Of a DNA stretch of 64,000 nucleotides, positions 28,077 through 36,226 are shown piece after piece. The translations under genes and the position numbers were made by a program. The notes beneath the pieces were generated by a model. It was not told the origin of the DNA. It made no database searches and worked only from the letters and a program-made list of their open reading frames with translations. Source of the DNA: Amycolatopsis sp. CA-128772 (lineage in GTDB: Bacteria; Actinomycetota; Actinomycetes; Mycobacteriales; Pseudonocardiaceae). How positions within the stretch are numbered: position 1 is the first letter of the stretch; every line of letters starts with the position of its first letter. The stretch is from NCBI RefSeq assembly GCF_002904295.1, contig NZ_PPHG01000025.1:1-64000 (forward strand), written 5' to 3'.

Positions 28077-28915
28077 GCATCGGAGTGGTGGGCGCGGGCG
28101 TGATGGGCACCGGCGTGGCCCAGTGTTTCGCCGCGGCCGGGTACGACGTCGTCGTCGCCGACCGGGACCCTGCGGCGCTGGCCCGCGGCCCGGACCGCGT
28201 CCGCACGGGGCTGCGGATGGCGGCGCTGCTCGGCGGCGCCCGCCCGGCGCCCGGGACCGCCGGCCGCATCCGCTGGACCGGCCGGCTCGCCGACCTCGGC
28301 GGCAGCGAGTTCGTCGTGGAATGCGCCGCCGAACGCTTGCCGGTGAAGGAAACCCTGTTCGGCGAGCTGGACCGGCTGTGTCCGGCCGGGACGGTCCTGG
28401 CGTCCTGCACGTCCGCCGTCCCGATCGGCCGGCTGGCGGCGGTCACCACCCGCGCGGACCGGGTCCTCGGCACCCACTTCATGAACCCGGCCCCGCTGAA
28501 GGACACGGTCGAGGTGGTCCGCACGACGGCAACGGCCGAGGAGACCCTCCGCACCACAACGGACCTGCTGACGGCCATCGGCAAACGGGCGATCGTGGTC
28601 GCCGACGGCCCGGGTTTCGTGGCCAACCGCGTGCTGATGGCGACGATCAACGAAGCGATCGCGACGGTCGGCGACGGCATCGCCGACGCGGTGACGGTGG
28701 ACGAGGTCTTCGAGAACTGCTTCGGCCACGCGATGGGCCCGCTGCGCACGGCGGACCTCATCGGGCTGGACGTCATCCTGGACACGTTGGTGGTGCTGCG
28801 GGAATGCACGGGGAACCCGATGTACCGCCCGTGCCCGCTGCTGGCGGAGCTGGTGGCCGCGGGCCGGCTCGGCCGCAAGACCGGCCGGGGCCTGCACACC
28901 TACCCGGCGGGCTAG
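28073..28915 (+). CDS. 3-hydroxyacyl-CoA/ACP dehydrogenase of the extender-unit cassette (FkbK type)
   Basis: A 280-aa NAD-dependent dehydrogenase of the 3-hydroxybutyryl-CoA dehydrogenase family. The nucleotide site is GVVGAGVMGTGVAQCFAAAG, and the catalytic-His segment is GTHFMNPAPLKDTVEVV. In this pathway it oxidises the 3-hydroxyl of glyceryl-ACP. It is the last gene of the cassette; no O-methyltransferase (FkbG) follows, so the expected product is hydroxymalonyl-ACP rather than methoxymalonyl-ACP. Its TAG shares the four bases CTAG (28912-28915) with the stop of the convergent PaaX gene. Confidence 0.9.
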   Translation: MSIGVVGAGVMGTGVAQCFAAAGYDVVVADRDPAALARGPDRVRTGLRMAALLGGARPAPGTAGRIRWTGRLADLGGSEFVVECAAERLPVKETLFGELDRLCPAGTVLASCTSAVPIGRLAAVTTRADRVLGTHFMNPAPLKDTVEVVRTTATAEETLRTTTDLLTAIGKRAIVVADGPGFVANRVLMATINEAIATVGDGIADAVTVDEVFENCFGHAMGPLRTADLIGLDVILDTLVVLRECTGNPMYRPCPLLAELVAAGRLGRKTGRGLHTYPAG

Positions 28916-29724
28916 GTCGGCATCAGCTCCAGCGTCTCGGCGGCCAAGGCGGCCGCGCCCTCCCGGAGGTCCTCATCCAGCTTGCGGAACAGCGTCTCCG
29001 CCTGGATGGCCGGCCAGTCCGCCGGCAGGTGCTCGGCCGGCAGGTGCGGGTCCCGGCGCACCACGTGCAGCCAGTCCGCATGCAGTACCAGCTGGCGTGT
29101 CAGGTCGTCCGGGAACGCCGGCTTTCCCGCGTCCCACTTATCCAGGAACTCCTGGTAGCGCGAGGCGATCGTCGCCGTGTCGAAAGCCTTGCGCACCAAC
29201 GAAGCCGCCTCGGCCGGCTGGGCTTCCGTGAACACCGTGACGTGGCCGTCCAGGCCGAGCTGCTCGACGATCGCCGTGACGTCGGGGGTGCCCGGGGCGA
29301 CCCACAGCCCGTTCTGCAGCAAGCCGAAACCCGCCCACGTCAGCTGGCGGCGCAGGTCGTGGCGGTCGCCTCGGCGGGTGTCCGGGAGGGAAAACCCGAC
29401 CAGTGTCCAGCCGCCGTCGGCGGAGCGGTTGACCGCGCCCGTTTCCCAGATCCGCCGGCGGCCGTCCTCGAGGACCGCCGCGAGGCGCTCGCTCAGGCCG
29501 AAGTAGACCTTCCGCCCGTGCCGGTGCCGGGTCAGCAAACCCGTGCCCGCCATGCGGGTCAGCGTCGAACGGACCGCCTCTTCGGAGACGCCGACCCGCG
29601 CGAACACGTCGATCACGCTGCCCGAATAGATCGCCGCCGGGCGGCCGAGCAGGTGGATGCCCAGAAAGGTGAGCATGACGGACTTCGGGCGGGGTCCGGA
29701 GCCGGTCTCGTCGAGGTGCGCCAC
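28912..29724 (-). CDS. PaaX-family transcriptional regulator
   Basis: About 270 aa. The N-terminal winged helix (MLTFLGIHLLGR ... EEAVRSTLTRMAGTGLLTRHRHGRKVYFGLS) and the C-terminal PaaX-like domain (WTLVGFSLPDTRRGDRHDLRRQL, GFGLLQNGLWVAP) match the PaaX family of GntR-like repressors, whose ligands are often CoA esters. I chose the GTG at 29724. It is divergent from the MHS transporter gene, with two perfect palindromes in the 155-base gap, so it probably controls that transporter operon. Confidence 0.85.
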   Translation of the reverse strand: MAHLDETGSGPRPKSVMLTFLGIHLLGRPAAIYSGSVIDVFARVGVSEEAVRSTLTRMAGTGLLTRHRHGRKVYFGLSERLAAVLEDGRRRIWETGAVNRSADGGWTLVGFSLPDTRRGDRHDLRRQLTWAGFGLLQNGLWVAPGTPDVTAIVEQLGLDGHVTVFTEAQPAEAASLVRKAFDTATIASRYQEFLDKWDAGKPAFPDDLTRQLVLHADWLHVVRRDPHLPAEHLPADWPAIQAETLFRKLDEDLREGAAALAAETLELMPT

Positions 29725-29760
29725 GAGCGTCAGCGTAACCCGGGGCGGGCCCACTTGATG

Positions 29761-29801
29761 TTGTGCACAATGTTGACGGCCGTCATGGCCCTGACTAACG
29801 T
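29761..29801 (+). promoter_or_regulatory. Promoter of the MHS transporter with overlapping palindromic operator
   Basis: The -35 TTGACG (29773-29778) and -10 TAACGT (29796-29801) are separated by exactly 17 bases. The 12-bp perfect palindrome TGACGGCCGTCA (29774-29785) overlaps the -35, and a second palindrome, TTGTGCACAA (29761-29770), lies just upstream. This is a plausible site for the divergent PaaX-type repressor. Confidence 0.6.
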
Positions 29802-29879
29802 TGGCCCCCGTTCCGCCGTCGTCCGCCCCCGGACGAACCTGATCCCGCCGCAACGCCCCCACCGACGAGGGTGAGCCCC

Positions 29880-31190
29880 ATGAGCACTCAGCTCCGCAGA
29901 GCGGTCGCGTCCAGCTTCCTCGGCAGCCTGATCGAGTACTACGACTTCCTCCTCTACGCCACGGCCAGCGCGGTGGTGTTCGGCAAGGTCTTCTTCGCCG
30001 ACCTCGATCCGGCGCTGGCCACGGTGGCCAGCTTCGGGACGTTCACCACCGGCTACCTCGCCCGCCCGCTCGGCGGCCTGCTCTTCGGCCACTTCGGCGA
30101 CCGCTTGGGCCGCAAGCGGATGCTCGTGTTGACCATGACCCTGATGGGTATCGCGAGCTTCCTCATCGGCCTGCTCCCCGGCTACGACCAGATCGGCCCG
30201 GTCGCCCCGATCGGCTTGGTCCTGCTCCGCGTCGTCCAGGGCATCGCGGTCGGCGGCGAGTGGGGTGGCGCCGTCCTGATGTCCGCCGAGCACGCACGGA
30301 CGCGCCGCGGGCTGTGGGCCGGGTTCACCAACGCCGGCGCCCCGAGCGGCATGGTCGTCTCGACGCTCGTCATGTCCGCCACCGCCGGGCTCACCTCCGA
30401 GGCCGACTTCCTCGCCTGGGGCTGGCGGATCCCCTTCCTGCTCAGCATCGTCCTGCTCGCGATCGGCCTGTTCGTGCGCTCCCGCGTCGAAGAGACGCCC
30501 GCGTTCCTGGCCGCCCGCAAGGAAGAACGGCGGCGGATCCCGCTCGTCGCCGTGCTGCGGGACCACCCGCGGGTACTGCTGCTCAGCGTCGGCGTCGGGC
30601 TCGCCGCGTTCGTCGTCCAGGCCACGCTGACCACGTTCGTGCTCGCCTACGGCGTCCAGCACGGCCATCCCCGGCAGGAGGTGCTCAACGCGCTCACGCT
30701 GTCGTCCGCCTGTGCGGTGGCGGGCATTTTGCTGTGGTCGGCGCTGTCCGACCGGATCGGGCGCCGCCCGGTCGTGCTCGCGGGGGTGGTCGCCATGGCG
30801 GCGTTCGGGTTCGCGCTGTTCCCGATGGTCCGCGACGGCAGCGGCCTGCTGCTCGTGCTCGCGCTGGTGATCGGCCAGGGCGTGCTCCACCCGATGATGT
30901 ACGGCCCGCTGGCCGCGCTGTATTCGGAGCTCTTCGCCACCGAAAACCGGTACACCGGCGCGTCGCTGGGCTACCAGCTCGCCGGGCTCGGCGCCGGGTT
31001 CGCCCCGCTGATCTTCGCCGAACTCCAGCGCGCCAACGGCCCGTCGACCACTCCGGTGTCCTGGACCATCGCCGCGTTCTGCCTGCTGTCCGCCGTCTGC
31101 GTGCTGGCGCTGCGGGAGACCCACCGGCGTGAGCTCACCCCGGACGCGGCCGTCCCCGCGCCCGCCCGATCGGAAGGAACCCGAGGATGA
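29880..31190 (+). CDS. MFS transporter, metabolite:H+ symporter (MHS) family
   Basis: A 436-aa membrane protein with about 12 hydrophobic segments. The start SSFLGSLIEYYDFLLYATAS and the loop GHFGDRLGRKRML are signatures of the MHS branch (organic acid, proline-betaine or shikimate type carriers). RVVQGIAVGGEWGGAVLMS is also typical. The ATG at 29880 is preferred to the GTG at 29871. It is translationally coupled to the following secreted hydrolase (ATGA), which suggests that the hydrolase releases a compound this carrier imports. Substrate unknown. Confidence 0.88.
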   Translation: MSTQLRRAVASSFLGSLIEYYDFLLYATASAVVFGKVFFADLDPALATVASFGTFTTGYLARPLGGLLFGHFGDRLGRKRMLVLTMTLMGIASFLIGLLPGYDQIGPVAPIGLVLLRVVQGIAVGGEWGGAVLMSAEHARTRRGLWAGFTNAGAPSGMVVSTLVMSATAGLTSEADFLAWGWRIPFLLSIVLLAIGLFVRSRVEETPAFLAARKEERRRIPLVAVLRDHPRVLLLSVGVGLAAFVVQATLTTFVLAYGVQHGHPRQEVLNALTLSSACAVAGILLWSALSDRIGRRPVVLAGVVAMAAFGFALFPMVRDGSGLLLVLALVIGQGVLHPMMYGPLAALYSELFATENRYTGASLGYQLAGLGAGFAPLIFAELQRANGPSTTPVSWTIAAFCLLSAVCVLALRETHRRELTPDAAVPAPARSEGTRG

Positions 31191-32530
31191 CCAGGTGGCT
31201 CCGCCGCACCGGCGCGCTCTTCGCGGCGACGCTGACCGCGTTCGGCCTCACCGCGGGCGGCCCGGCGCACGCCGCCGCGCCCGCCCACTACACCGGGCAG
31301 CTGCCGGATGGTGCGAGCTGGGTGGCGGACGTGCCGCCTGACTGGAACGGCACCGTCATCCTCTACAGCCACGGCTTCGGCCCGCTCGAGGCGCGCGACG
31401 CCCCGGACGAGCCGACCGCGCAGGCCCTGCTCGCCGCCGGTTACGCCCTGGTCGGCTCGTCCTACAGCGGGCCGTCGCTGTGGGCGGTCGCCACCGCCCC
31501 GCACGACCAGTTCGCCTCGCTCGACGCACTGGTGCGGCAGATCGGCGAGCCCCGCCGCACCATCGCGTGGGGCACCTCGATGGGCGGGCTGGTCAGCGCG
31601 CTCGAAGCCGAGTCCGGCGCGCGGCGGCTCGACGGAGCCCTGACGACCTGCGGCCTGGTCGCCGGCGCGCTGAACCTGAACGACTACCAGCTCGACGGCG
31701 AGTACGCGCTCTCCCGCCTGCTCGCCCCCGCGCAGCCGGTGAAGCTCGTCCGGTACGCAAGCGCCGACGAGGCGACCGCGGCGGGCGCGTCGCTGACGAA
31801 GATCGTCGCCGACGCCCAGGGCACCGCGGCCGGCCGGGCCCGGACCGCCCTCGGTGCCGCGCTGATGAACACGCCCACCTGGCTGACCGGTGCCACCCCG
31901 CCCGGCCCCGCCGACTACTCGGGCCAGGAGCAGCAACAGCAGCTGGCGCTGACGCAGTTCGTGCTCGGCTTCGTCGTGTCCGGCCGCTACCAGGTCGAGC
32001 TCGCCGCCGGCGGCAACAGCGCGGCCAACGCGGGCACCGACTACCGCGCGCTGCTGGCCGGCAGCCCGCTGGCCCGGCAGGTGCGGGCGCTGTACCGGGC
32101 GGCGGGCCTCGACCTCGACGCCGACCTCGCCGAGCTGACCCGCCACGCGGACATCACGGCCGACCCCGGCGCCGTCGGCACGCTCGCCCGCACGTCGACG
32201 ACGACCGGCCGGCTCCGCGTCCCCGAGCTCGCCATCCACACGACCGCGGACCACCTGGTCCCGGTCGAGCAGGAGAACTGGTACGCCCACCGGGTCCGCG
32301 CCGCCGGGCGGGAACCGTTGCTGCGCCAGGCTTACGTCGATGCCGCCGGGCACTGCGCGTTCCAGCCGCCGGAGACCATCGCCGCCCTGCACGCCCTCGA
32401 ATCCCGCATCGAAACCGGCCACTGGCCCGACCTCCGGCCGGAGCGGCTCAACGCGGCGGCGGCCGCGCTCGGCTCGCCCGGGCGCTACCTCCGGTACCAC
32501 CCGGCGCCGCTGACCGGCGCCCACCGCTGA
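31187..32530 (+). CDS. Secreted alpha/beta hydrolase
   Basis: 447 aa with a Sec signal peptide (twin basic residues, hydrophobic core, AHA-AAP processing site near residue 30). The alpha/beta hydrolase core shows an oxyanion-type segment LYSHGFGP, the nucleophile elbow GTSMGG, and a late DAAGHCAF that could supply the catalytic His. Family and substrate are not clear; an esterase or peptidase-like role is possible. Its ATG overlaps the MHS transporter stop, and a long hairpin ends the unit. Confidence 0.78.
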   Translation: MTRWLRRTGALFAATLTAFGLTAGGPAHAAAPAHYTGQLPDGASWVADVPPDWNGTVILYSHGFGPLEARDAPDEPTAQALLAAGYALVGSSYSGPSLWAVATAPHDQFASLDALVRQIGEPRRTIAWGTSMGGLVSALEAESGARRLDGALTTCGLVAGALNLNDYQLDGEYALSRLLAPAQPVKLVRYASADEATAAGASLTKIVADAQGTAAGRARTALGAALMNTPTWLTGATPPGPADYSGQEQQQQLALTQFVLGFVVSGRYQVELAAGGNSAANAGTDYRALLAGSPLARQVRALYRAAGLDLDADLAELTRHADITADPGAVGTLARTSTTTGRLRVPELAIHTTADHLVPVEQENWYAHRVRAAGREPLLRQAYVDAAGHCAFQPPETIAALHALESRIETGHWPDLRPERLNAAAAALGSPGRYLRYHPAPLTGAHR

Positions 32531-32577
32531 CGCAAGTGGCCGCGGTGCCCGCCACCGGCACCGCGGTCACTTGCGTC
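32529..32577 (+). terminator. Long hairpin terminator after the secreted hydrolase
   Basis: The arms 32529-32549 and 32557-32577 pair over 21 positions with a single G-T wobble and a 7-base loop. It begins at the hydrolase stop codon. Confidence 0.8.
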
Positions 32578-32607
32578 CGGGTAAATCATTCCTTGCCGAG
32601 AAGGCAT

Positions 32608-32636
32608 TTGAAGTCAATCAGGCCCGCCCCTAGCGT
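32608..32636 (+). promoter_or_regulatory. Promoter giving a probably leaderless mRNA
   Basis: The -35 TTGAAG (32608-32613), a 17-base spacer and -10 TAGCGT (32631-32636). The ATG of the next gene is at 32644, 7 bases after the -10, so transcription should start at or next to the A of the start codon. No ribosome-binding site is present. Confidence 0.55.
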
Positions 32637-32643
32637 GGCCGGT

Positions 32644-33243
32644 ATGAACCTCACGATCCTCGCGGCGTCCGGCCGGACCGGACTCGCGCTCACCGGGAAA
32701 GCACTGGAGCGCGGGCACACCGTGACCGCGATCGCCCGCGATCCCGGGCGCATCGCCGTTCCCGGCACCGCCCGGCTGCACCGGGTGGCGGCCGACGTCG
32801 AAGATCCGGCGAGCCTCGCCGCCGTCATCGGGCCGGACTCGGTGGTCCTGTCCGCGCTCGGCACGGACCGGGCCGGCGTGCTGCTGGCCGGCGCGAAGGC
32901 CGTCGTCGCGGCCGGGCCGCGGCGGATCATCTGGCTCGGGGCCTACGGGACGGGCCCGTCCGCGAGCGCCGCCTCCGAGGTGCTCGCGAAGCTGCTGGGC
33001 GACCGGCTCGGCGACAAGGTCGAAGCCGACGCCACCATCCTCGCCGCCGGCGGCACGGTGTTCCACGCCGGGATGCTCGCCGACGGACCGGAAAGCCCGC
33101 GGCGGCGCACGACCGGGCTCGACGCGGCCCCGCCGTTCGACCTCTCCGCGTCGGTCAGCCGTGACACCGTGGCGGCGGCCATGCTCGACGAAGCCGAGAC
33201 GCCCCGCTTCGCCGGCGCGGTGGCCGTGCCGCTGGCCGGCTAA
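32644..33243 (+). CDS. NAD(P)-binding SDR-like oxidoreductase
   Basis: 199 aa, an atypical short-chain dehydrogenase of the NAD(P)H-binding (NmrA/NAD(P)H azoreductase-like) type. The N-terminus LTILAASGRTGLALTGKALERG is the dinucleotide fold, in the GxTGxxG-like variant ASGRTG. The segment IIWLGAYGTG is the usual strand-5 region. There is no classical YxxxK pair. Function unknown; such proteins often act as redox sensors or quinone reductases. It ends sharing CTAA with the convergent LysR gene. Confidence 0.72.
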   Translation: MNLTILAASGRTGLALTGKALERGHTVTAIARDPGRIAVPGTARLHRVAADVEDPASLAAVIGPDSVVLSALGTDRAGVLLAGAKAVVAAGPRRIIWLGAYGTGPSASAASEVLAKLLGDRLGDKVEADATILAAGGTVFHAGMLADGPESPRRRTTGLDAAPPFDLSASVSRDTVAAAMLDEAETPRFAGAVAVPLAG

Positions 33244-34139
33244 CCGGCGGTCACCTCGTCGAGGGCGGCCCGGACCTGCTCCCGGAGCCAGGCGTGCGCG
33301 GGGTCGGAGTCGTAGCGCTGGTGCCAGGTGCAGCAGACCTCCGCCGCCGGGGCCGCGGCCGGCAGCGGCCGGGTGATCAGGCCGAACGCCTCGATCAGCG
33401 GGCGCCCCAGGATTTCCGTGCAGCTGACCAATACGTCGCTGGTCGCCGCCAGCTGCAGGGCGGTGGCGACGGTCGCGACGGCCGCCACCACCTTGCGGCG
33501 CAGGCCCTCGGCGGCCAGCACGTCGTCGATCGGCGCGGTGAGCCGGCCGCGGCGGGAGACCACCACGTGCGGCGCCGCGGCGTAGGAGCGCAGGTCGAGC
33601 CCGGTGGCGCAGGGGTGACCCGGGCGCATGGCCACGACCAGCGCGTCGCGGCCGAGCACGGCCGACCGGAACTCGGGCAGGTGCGGCCGCCCGCCGCCGA
33701 GTTCGAGGTCGACCCGGCCGTTGCGCAGGTCGTCGGTGTCGCCGGAGTGCTCCGCCAGCACCCGCAGCCGCGTGCCGGGCGCCTGCGCCCGGAGCCGGGC
33801 GAGCAGCGCCGGGACGACCGACGCGGTGAGCGCGTCGTGGCACTGGATGGTGAACGTGCGGTCCAGTTCGCCGAGGTCCAGTTCGCGGGCCGGGCGCAGC
33901 ACCTCGCGTGCCTGCTGCACCAGCCGGTGCACGTCCTCGCGGACCGAAAGCGCGTAGGGCGTCGGGACCATCGTGTGCCCGGTGCGGACCAGGAGGTCGT
34001 CGCCGGTCACCGCGCGCAGCCGGCCCAGGGTGCGGCTGACCGCGGGCGAGGACAGGTGCAGCCGCTCGGCCGCACCCCGAACGCTGCCCTCTTCCAGCAG
34101 GGCGTCGAGCACGGTGAGCAAGTTCAAGTCGAGTTGCAC
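33240..34139 (-). CDS. LysR-family transcriptional regulator
   Basis: A 299-aa LysR protein. The N-terminal helix-turn-helix is LDLNLLTVLDALLEEGSVRG followed by AAERLHLSSPAVSRTLGRLR. The remainder is the periplasmic-binding-fold effector domain. The GTG start at 34139 gives VQLDLNLL. It is divergent from the IMPase-like gene with only 27 bases between start codons, so autoregulation and control of that neighbour are likely. It is convergent with the SDR-like gene. Confidence 0.88.
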   Translation of the reverse strand: MQLDLNLLTVLDALLEEGSVRGAAERLHLSSPAVSRTLGRLRAVTGDDLLVRTGHTMVPTPYALSVREDVHRLVQQAREVLRPARELDLGELDRTFTIQCHDALTASVVPALLARLRAQAPGTRLRVLAEHSGDTDDLRNGRVDLELGGGRPHLPEFRSAVLGRDALVVAMRPGHPCATGLDLRSYAAAPHVVVSRRGRLTAPIDDVLAAEGLRRKVVAAVATVATALQLAATSDVLVSCTEILGRPLIEAFGLITRPLPAAAPAAEVCCTWHQRYDSDPAHAWLREQVRAALDEVTAG

Positions 34140-34166
34140 GAACGCAAGACAACCACAGGAGGAACC

Positions 34167-34967
34167 ATGAGCCAGGACCTGCTCACCGCCACGACCGCCG
34201 CCGTCCGCGACGCCGGCGCCCGGATGCTGGCGCGCTACTCCCCCGGGTCGCGCCGGCCGGGCCTGCCGGAGGTGCTGGAGAGCCTGCACGCCAACGACGC
34301 GGCGGTCGCCGAGGTGCTGCGGCCGGCGTTGACCGGCATCCGGCCGCAGGCGCGCTGGCTCGACGACGAGCACGGATCGGGCCCGCTGCCGGCGGGTGAG
34401 TGGTGGCTGATCGACCCGGTCGGCGGCAACGTCAACGCCGTGCACGGCATGCCGGACTGGAACATCGGCGTGAGCCTCGTCCGCGACGGCCGTCCGGTGC
34501 TCGGAGTGGTCTACTTCCCGGTACCGGACGAGATGTTCACCGCCCGCGAAGGCGGCGGCGCGTTCCTCAACGGCGAACCGCTGCGGGTGTCCGCCAAGAC
34601 GTCGCTGGCCGGCGCGCTGACCGGCACCGGCCAGGCGCAGCCGGGTCACGACGCCGGCCTCCTGGAGCGGATGGGCACGTCGTTCACGGCGATGGCGAAG
34701 GCCGCGCTGCACGTGCGGATCTCAGTGCCGGTGACCCAGCAGCTCGCCCAGGTCGCGGCCGGCCGGCTGGACCTGCACTGGCAGCTCGACAACGTCCGCT
34801 CGCACGCGGCGGGCGTGCTGCTGGTGCAGGAGGCGGGTGGTGTCGTGACCGGTCTCGGCGGCGAGCCGTGGGACATCGCGGGCCGGAGTTACCTGGCCGC
34901 CGCGCCCGGCGTGCACGCGGAGGCGCTGAAGGTCCTCGCCGGGATCTCCGGATCCCGGCCGGACTGA
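34167..34967 (+). CDS. Inositol monophosphatase family protein with altered metal site
   Basis: 266 aa with the IMPase/FBPase fold. The motif normally written DPxDGTxNF reads WLIDPVGGNVNAVHG, so the second metal-ligand Asp is Gly. The first-metal region reads WLDDEHGSG in place of GEE, and the C-terminal WD is present (EPWDIAG). Activity as a Mg-dependent phosphatase is therefore doubtful, although the fold is clear. AGGAGGAACC precedes the ATG. It is divergent from LysR. A hairpin follows the stop. Confidence 0.75.
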   Translation: MSQDLLTATTAAVRDAGARMLARYSPGSRRPGLPEVLESLHANDAAVAEVLRPALTGIRPQARWLDDEHGSGPLPAGEWWLIDPVGGNVNAVHGMPDWNIGVSLVRDGRPVLGVVYFPVPDEMFTAREGGGAFLNGEPLRVSAKTSLAGALTGTGQAQPGHDAGLLERMGTSFTAMAKAALHVRISVPVTQQLAQVAAGRLDLHWQLDNVRSHAAGVLLVQEAGGVVTGLGGEPWDIAGRSYLAAAPGVHAEALKVLAGISGSRPD

Positions 34968-34970
34968 AGC

Positions 34971-35018
34971 CGGCGGCGAACAGGCCGGTCTCCGGCAATT
35001 CCGGCCTGTTCACCGCCG
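34971..35018 (+). terminator. Hairpin terminator after the IMPase-like gene
   Basis: The arms 34971-34988 and 35001-35018 pair with one mismatch and a 12-base loop. It also lies downstream of the convergent minus-strand esterase, so it may serve both. Confidence 0.7.
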
Positions 35019-35066
35019 ACAGCCCGGCCGATCACCCGGAAAGCATTCCGGGCCACGCGCACGGAA

Positions 35067-35999
35067 TCAGGACAGGCCGAAAAAAGCGATGGCGACCGCG
35101 GCCATGCCGGCCGCGGGCAGGCTGTGCCCGGCGCCCTGGATGCTGTAGGCCTCCACCCGGACACTGCCGGAGCCGTCGGCGAAGCGGCGGCGGTTCCACC
35201 CGGCCTGCGGGGTGTCCGTGGACGTCGGGGTCTGGCTCAGGCCCGCGACGTTGGTCCACTGCTCGACTTCCTCCTGCAGCAGCGAATACGGCACGAGCGT
35301 GTCCGCGGTGCCGTGCCACAGCTGGACGCGCGGGCGCGGGCCGGTGTAGCCCGGGTACGCCTGCCGGACCGCGTCGCCCCACTGCTGCGGCGTCCGGTTC
35401 ATGCTGCCGCCGGTGCACTTGCTGGACCAGGGCGGGAAGTCGGCCGCGCCGGAGAAGCAGTTGAAGGGCACGCCCATGAACGCCGCGCCCGCCTTGAAAA
35501 CGTCCGGGTAGAGGGCGAGCAGCTCGTTCGTCATCATGCCGCCGGAGGAAGAGCCGGTGGCGAAGACGCGGTCCGGGTCGCCGCCGTAGTGCTGTTCGGC
35601 GTAGGTCACCATCGACGCGATCGACACCGGGTCGCTGCCGCCGCCGCGGTGCTTCGCCGCGTCGGACCAGGTGTCGAAGCAGTTGCCGAACCCGGCCTGC
35701 TGCTGGGCGCTGGGGTAGATGACGACGAAGCCGTACCGGCCGGCCAGGGAGGCGAACTCGCTGCCGGAGTAGAAGCCCGGGCCCGATCCCCCGCACCCGT
35801 GCATGGCGACGACGATCGCCGGGTGGGCCGGCCGGGTGTCCGGCACGTAGACGTGCATCCGCATCCCGCCCGGGTTGTTGCCGAAGCCGGTCACCTCCAC
35901 CAGCGACGCGGCCGCCGCCGTCGGCGGGACGGCCACGCCGGTCACCGCGATCAGCACACTGCTCGCGAACGCCACGAACGCCGTTCTGAATCCACTCAT
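35067..35999 (-). CDS. Secreted PHB depolymerase-family esterase
   Basis: 310 aa with a signal peptide (hydrophobic FVAFASSVLIAVTGVAV, then AAAA). It belongs to the esterase/PHB depolymerase family: oxyanion region VVAMHGCGGSGPGF, nucleophile GSSSGGMMTNELLALYP, HGTADTLVP for the acid, and a late GAGHSLP for the His. Known relatives are feruloyl esterases and LpqC-like enzymes. It acts outside the cell on short esters or polyesters. Single gene, divergent from the second PaaX-type regulator. Confidence 0.88.
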   Translation of the reverse strand: MSGFRTAFVAFASSVLIAVTGVAVPPTAAAASLVEVTGFGNNPGGMRMHVYVPDTRPAHPAIVVAMHGCGGSGPGFYSGSEFASLAGRYGFVVIYPSAQQQAGFGNCFDTWSDAAKHRGGGSDPVSIASMVTYAEQHYGGDPDRVFATGSSSGGMMTNELLALYPDVFKAGAAFMGVPFNCFSGAADFPPWSSKCTGGSMNRTPQQWGDAVRQAYPGYTGPRPRVQLWHGTADTLVPYSLLQEEVEQWTNVAGLSQTPTSTDTPQAGWNRRRFADGSGSVRVEAYSIQGAGHSLPAAGMAAVAIAFFGLS

Positions 36000-36226
36000 C
36001 GGTGACCTCCGGTCGGCGATCCCCCTCGGCAGCGAGATTAGGCAGACCGGCGACGACCGTCAATGAAACACCGAATGATTGCGCAATTCAGACCAGCCGG
36101 GAAAACGAAAGTTTCGCGCCCGGCTCCGAATACGGCGAAAGACGTTCGACACTATTCTGGCGATCGCCGGCCGGATGACGAACGACTCGCCGCGCGTTAA
36201 GTTGAGCTCCGGCGAGGAGGTGGCGC

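Noticed and set aside
25954..28915. Fatty acid beta-oxidation operon
   Set aside because: Acyl-CoA dehydrogenase and hydroxyacyl dehydrogenase alone could suggest this, but the coupled FkbH-like gene and FkbJ-type ACP fix the role as extender-unit synthesis.
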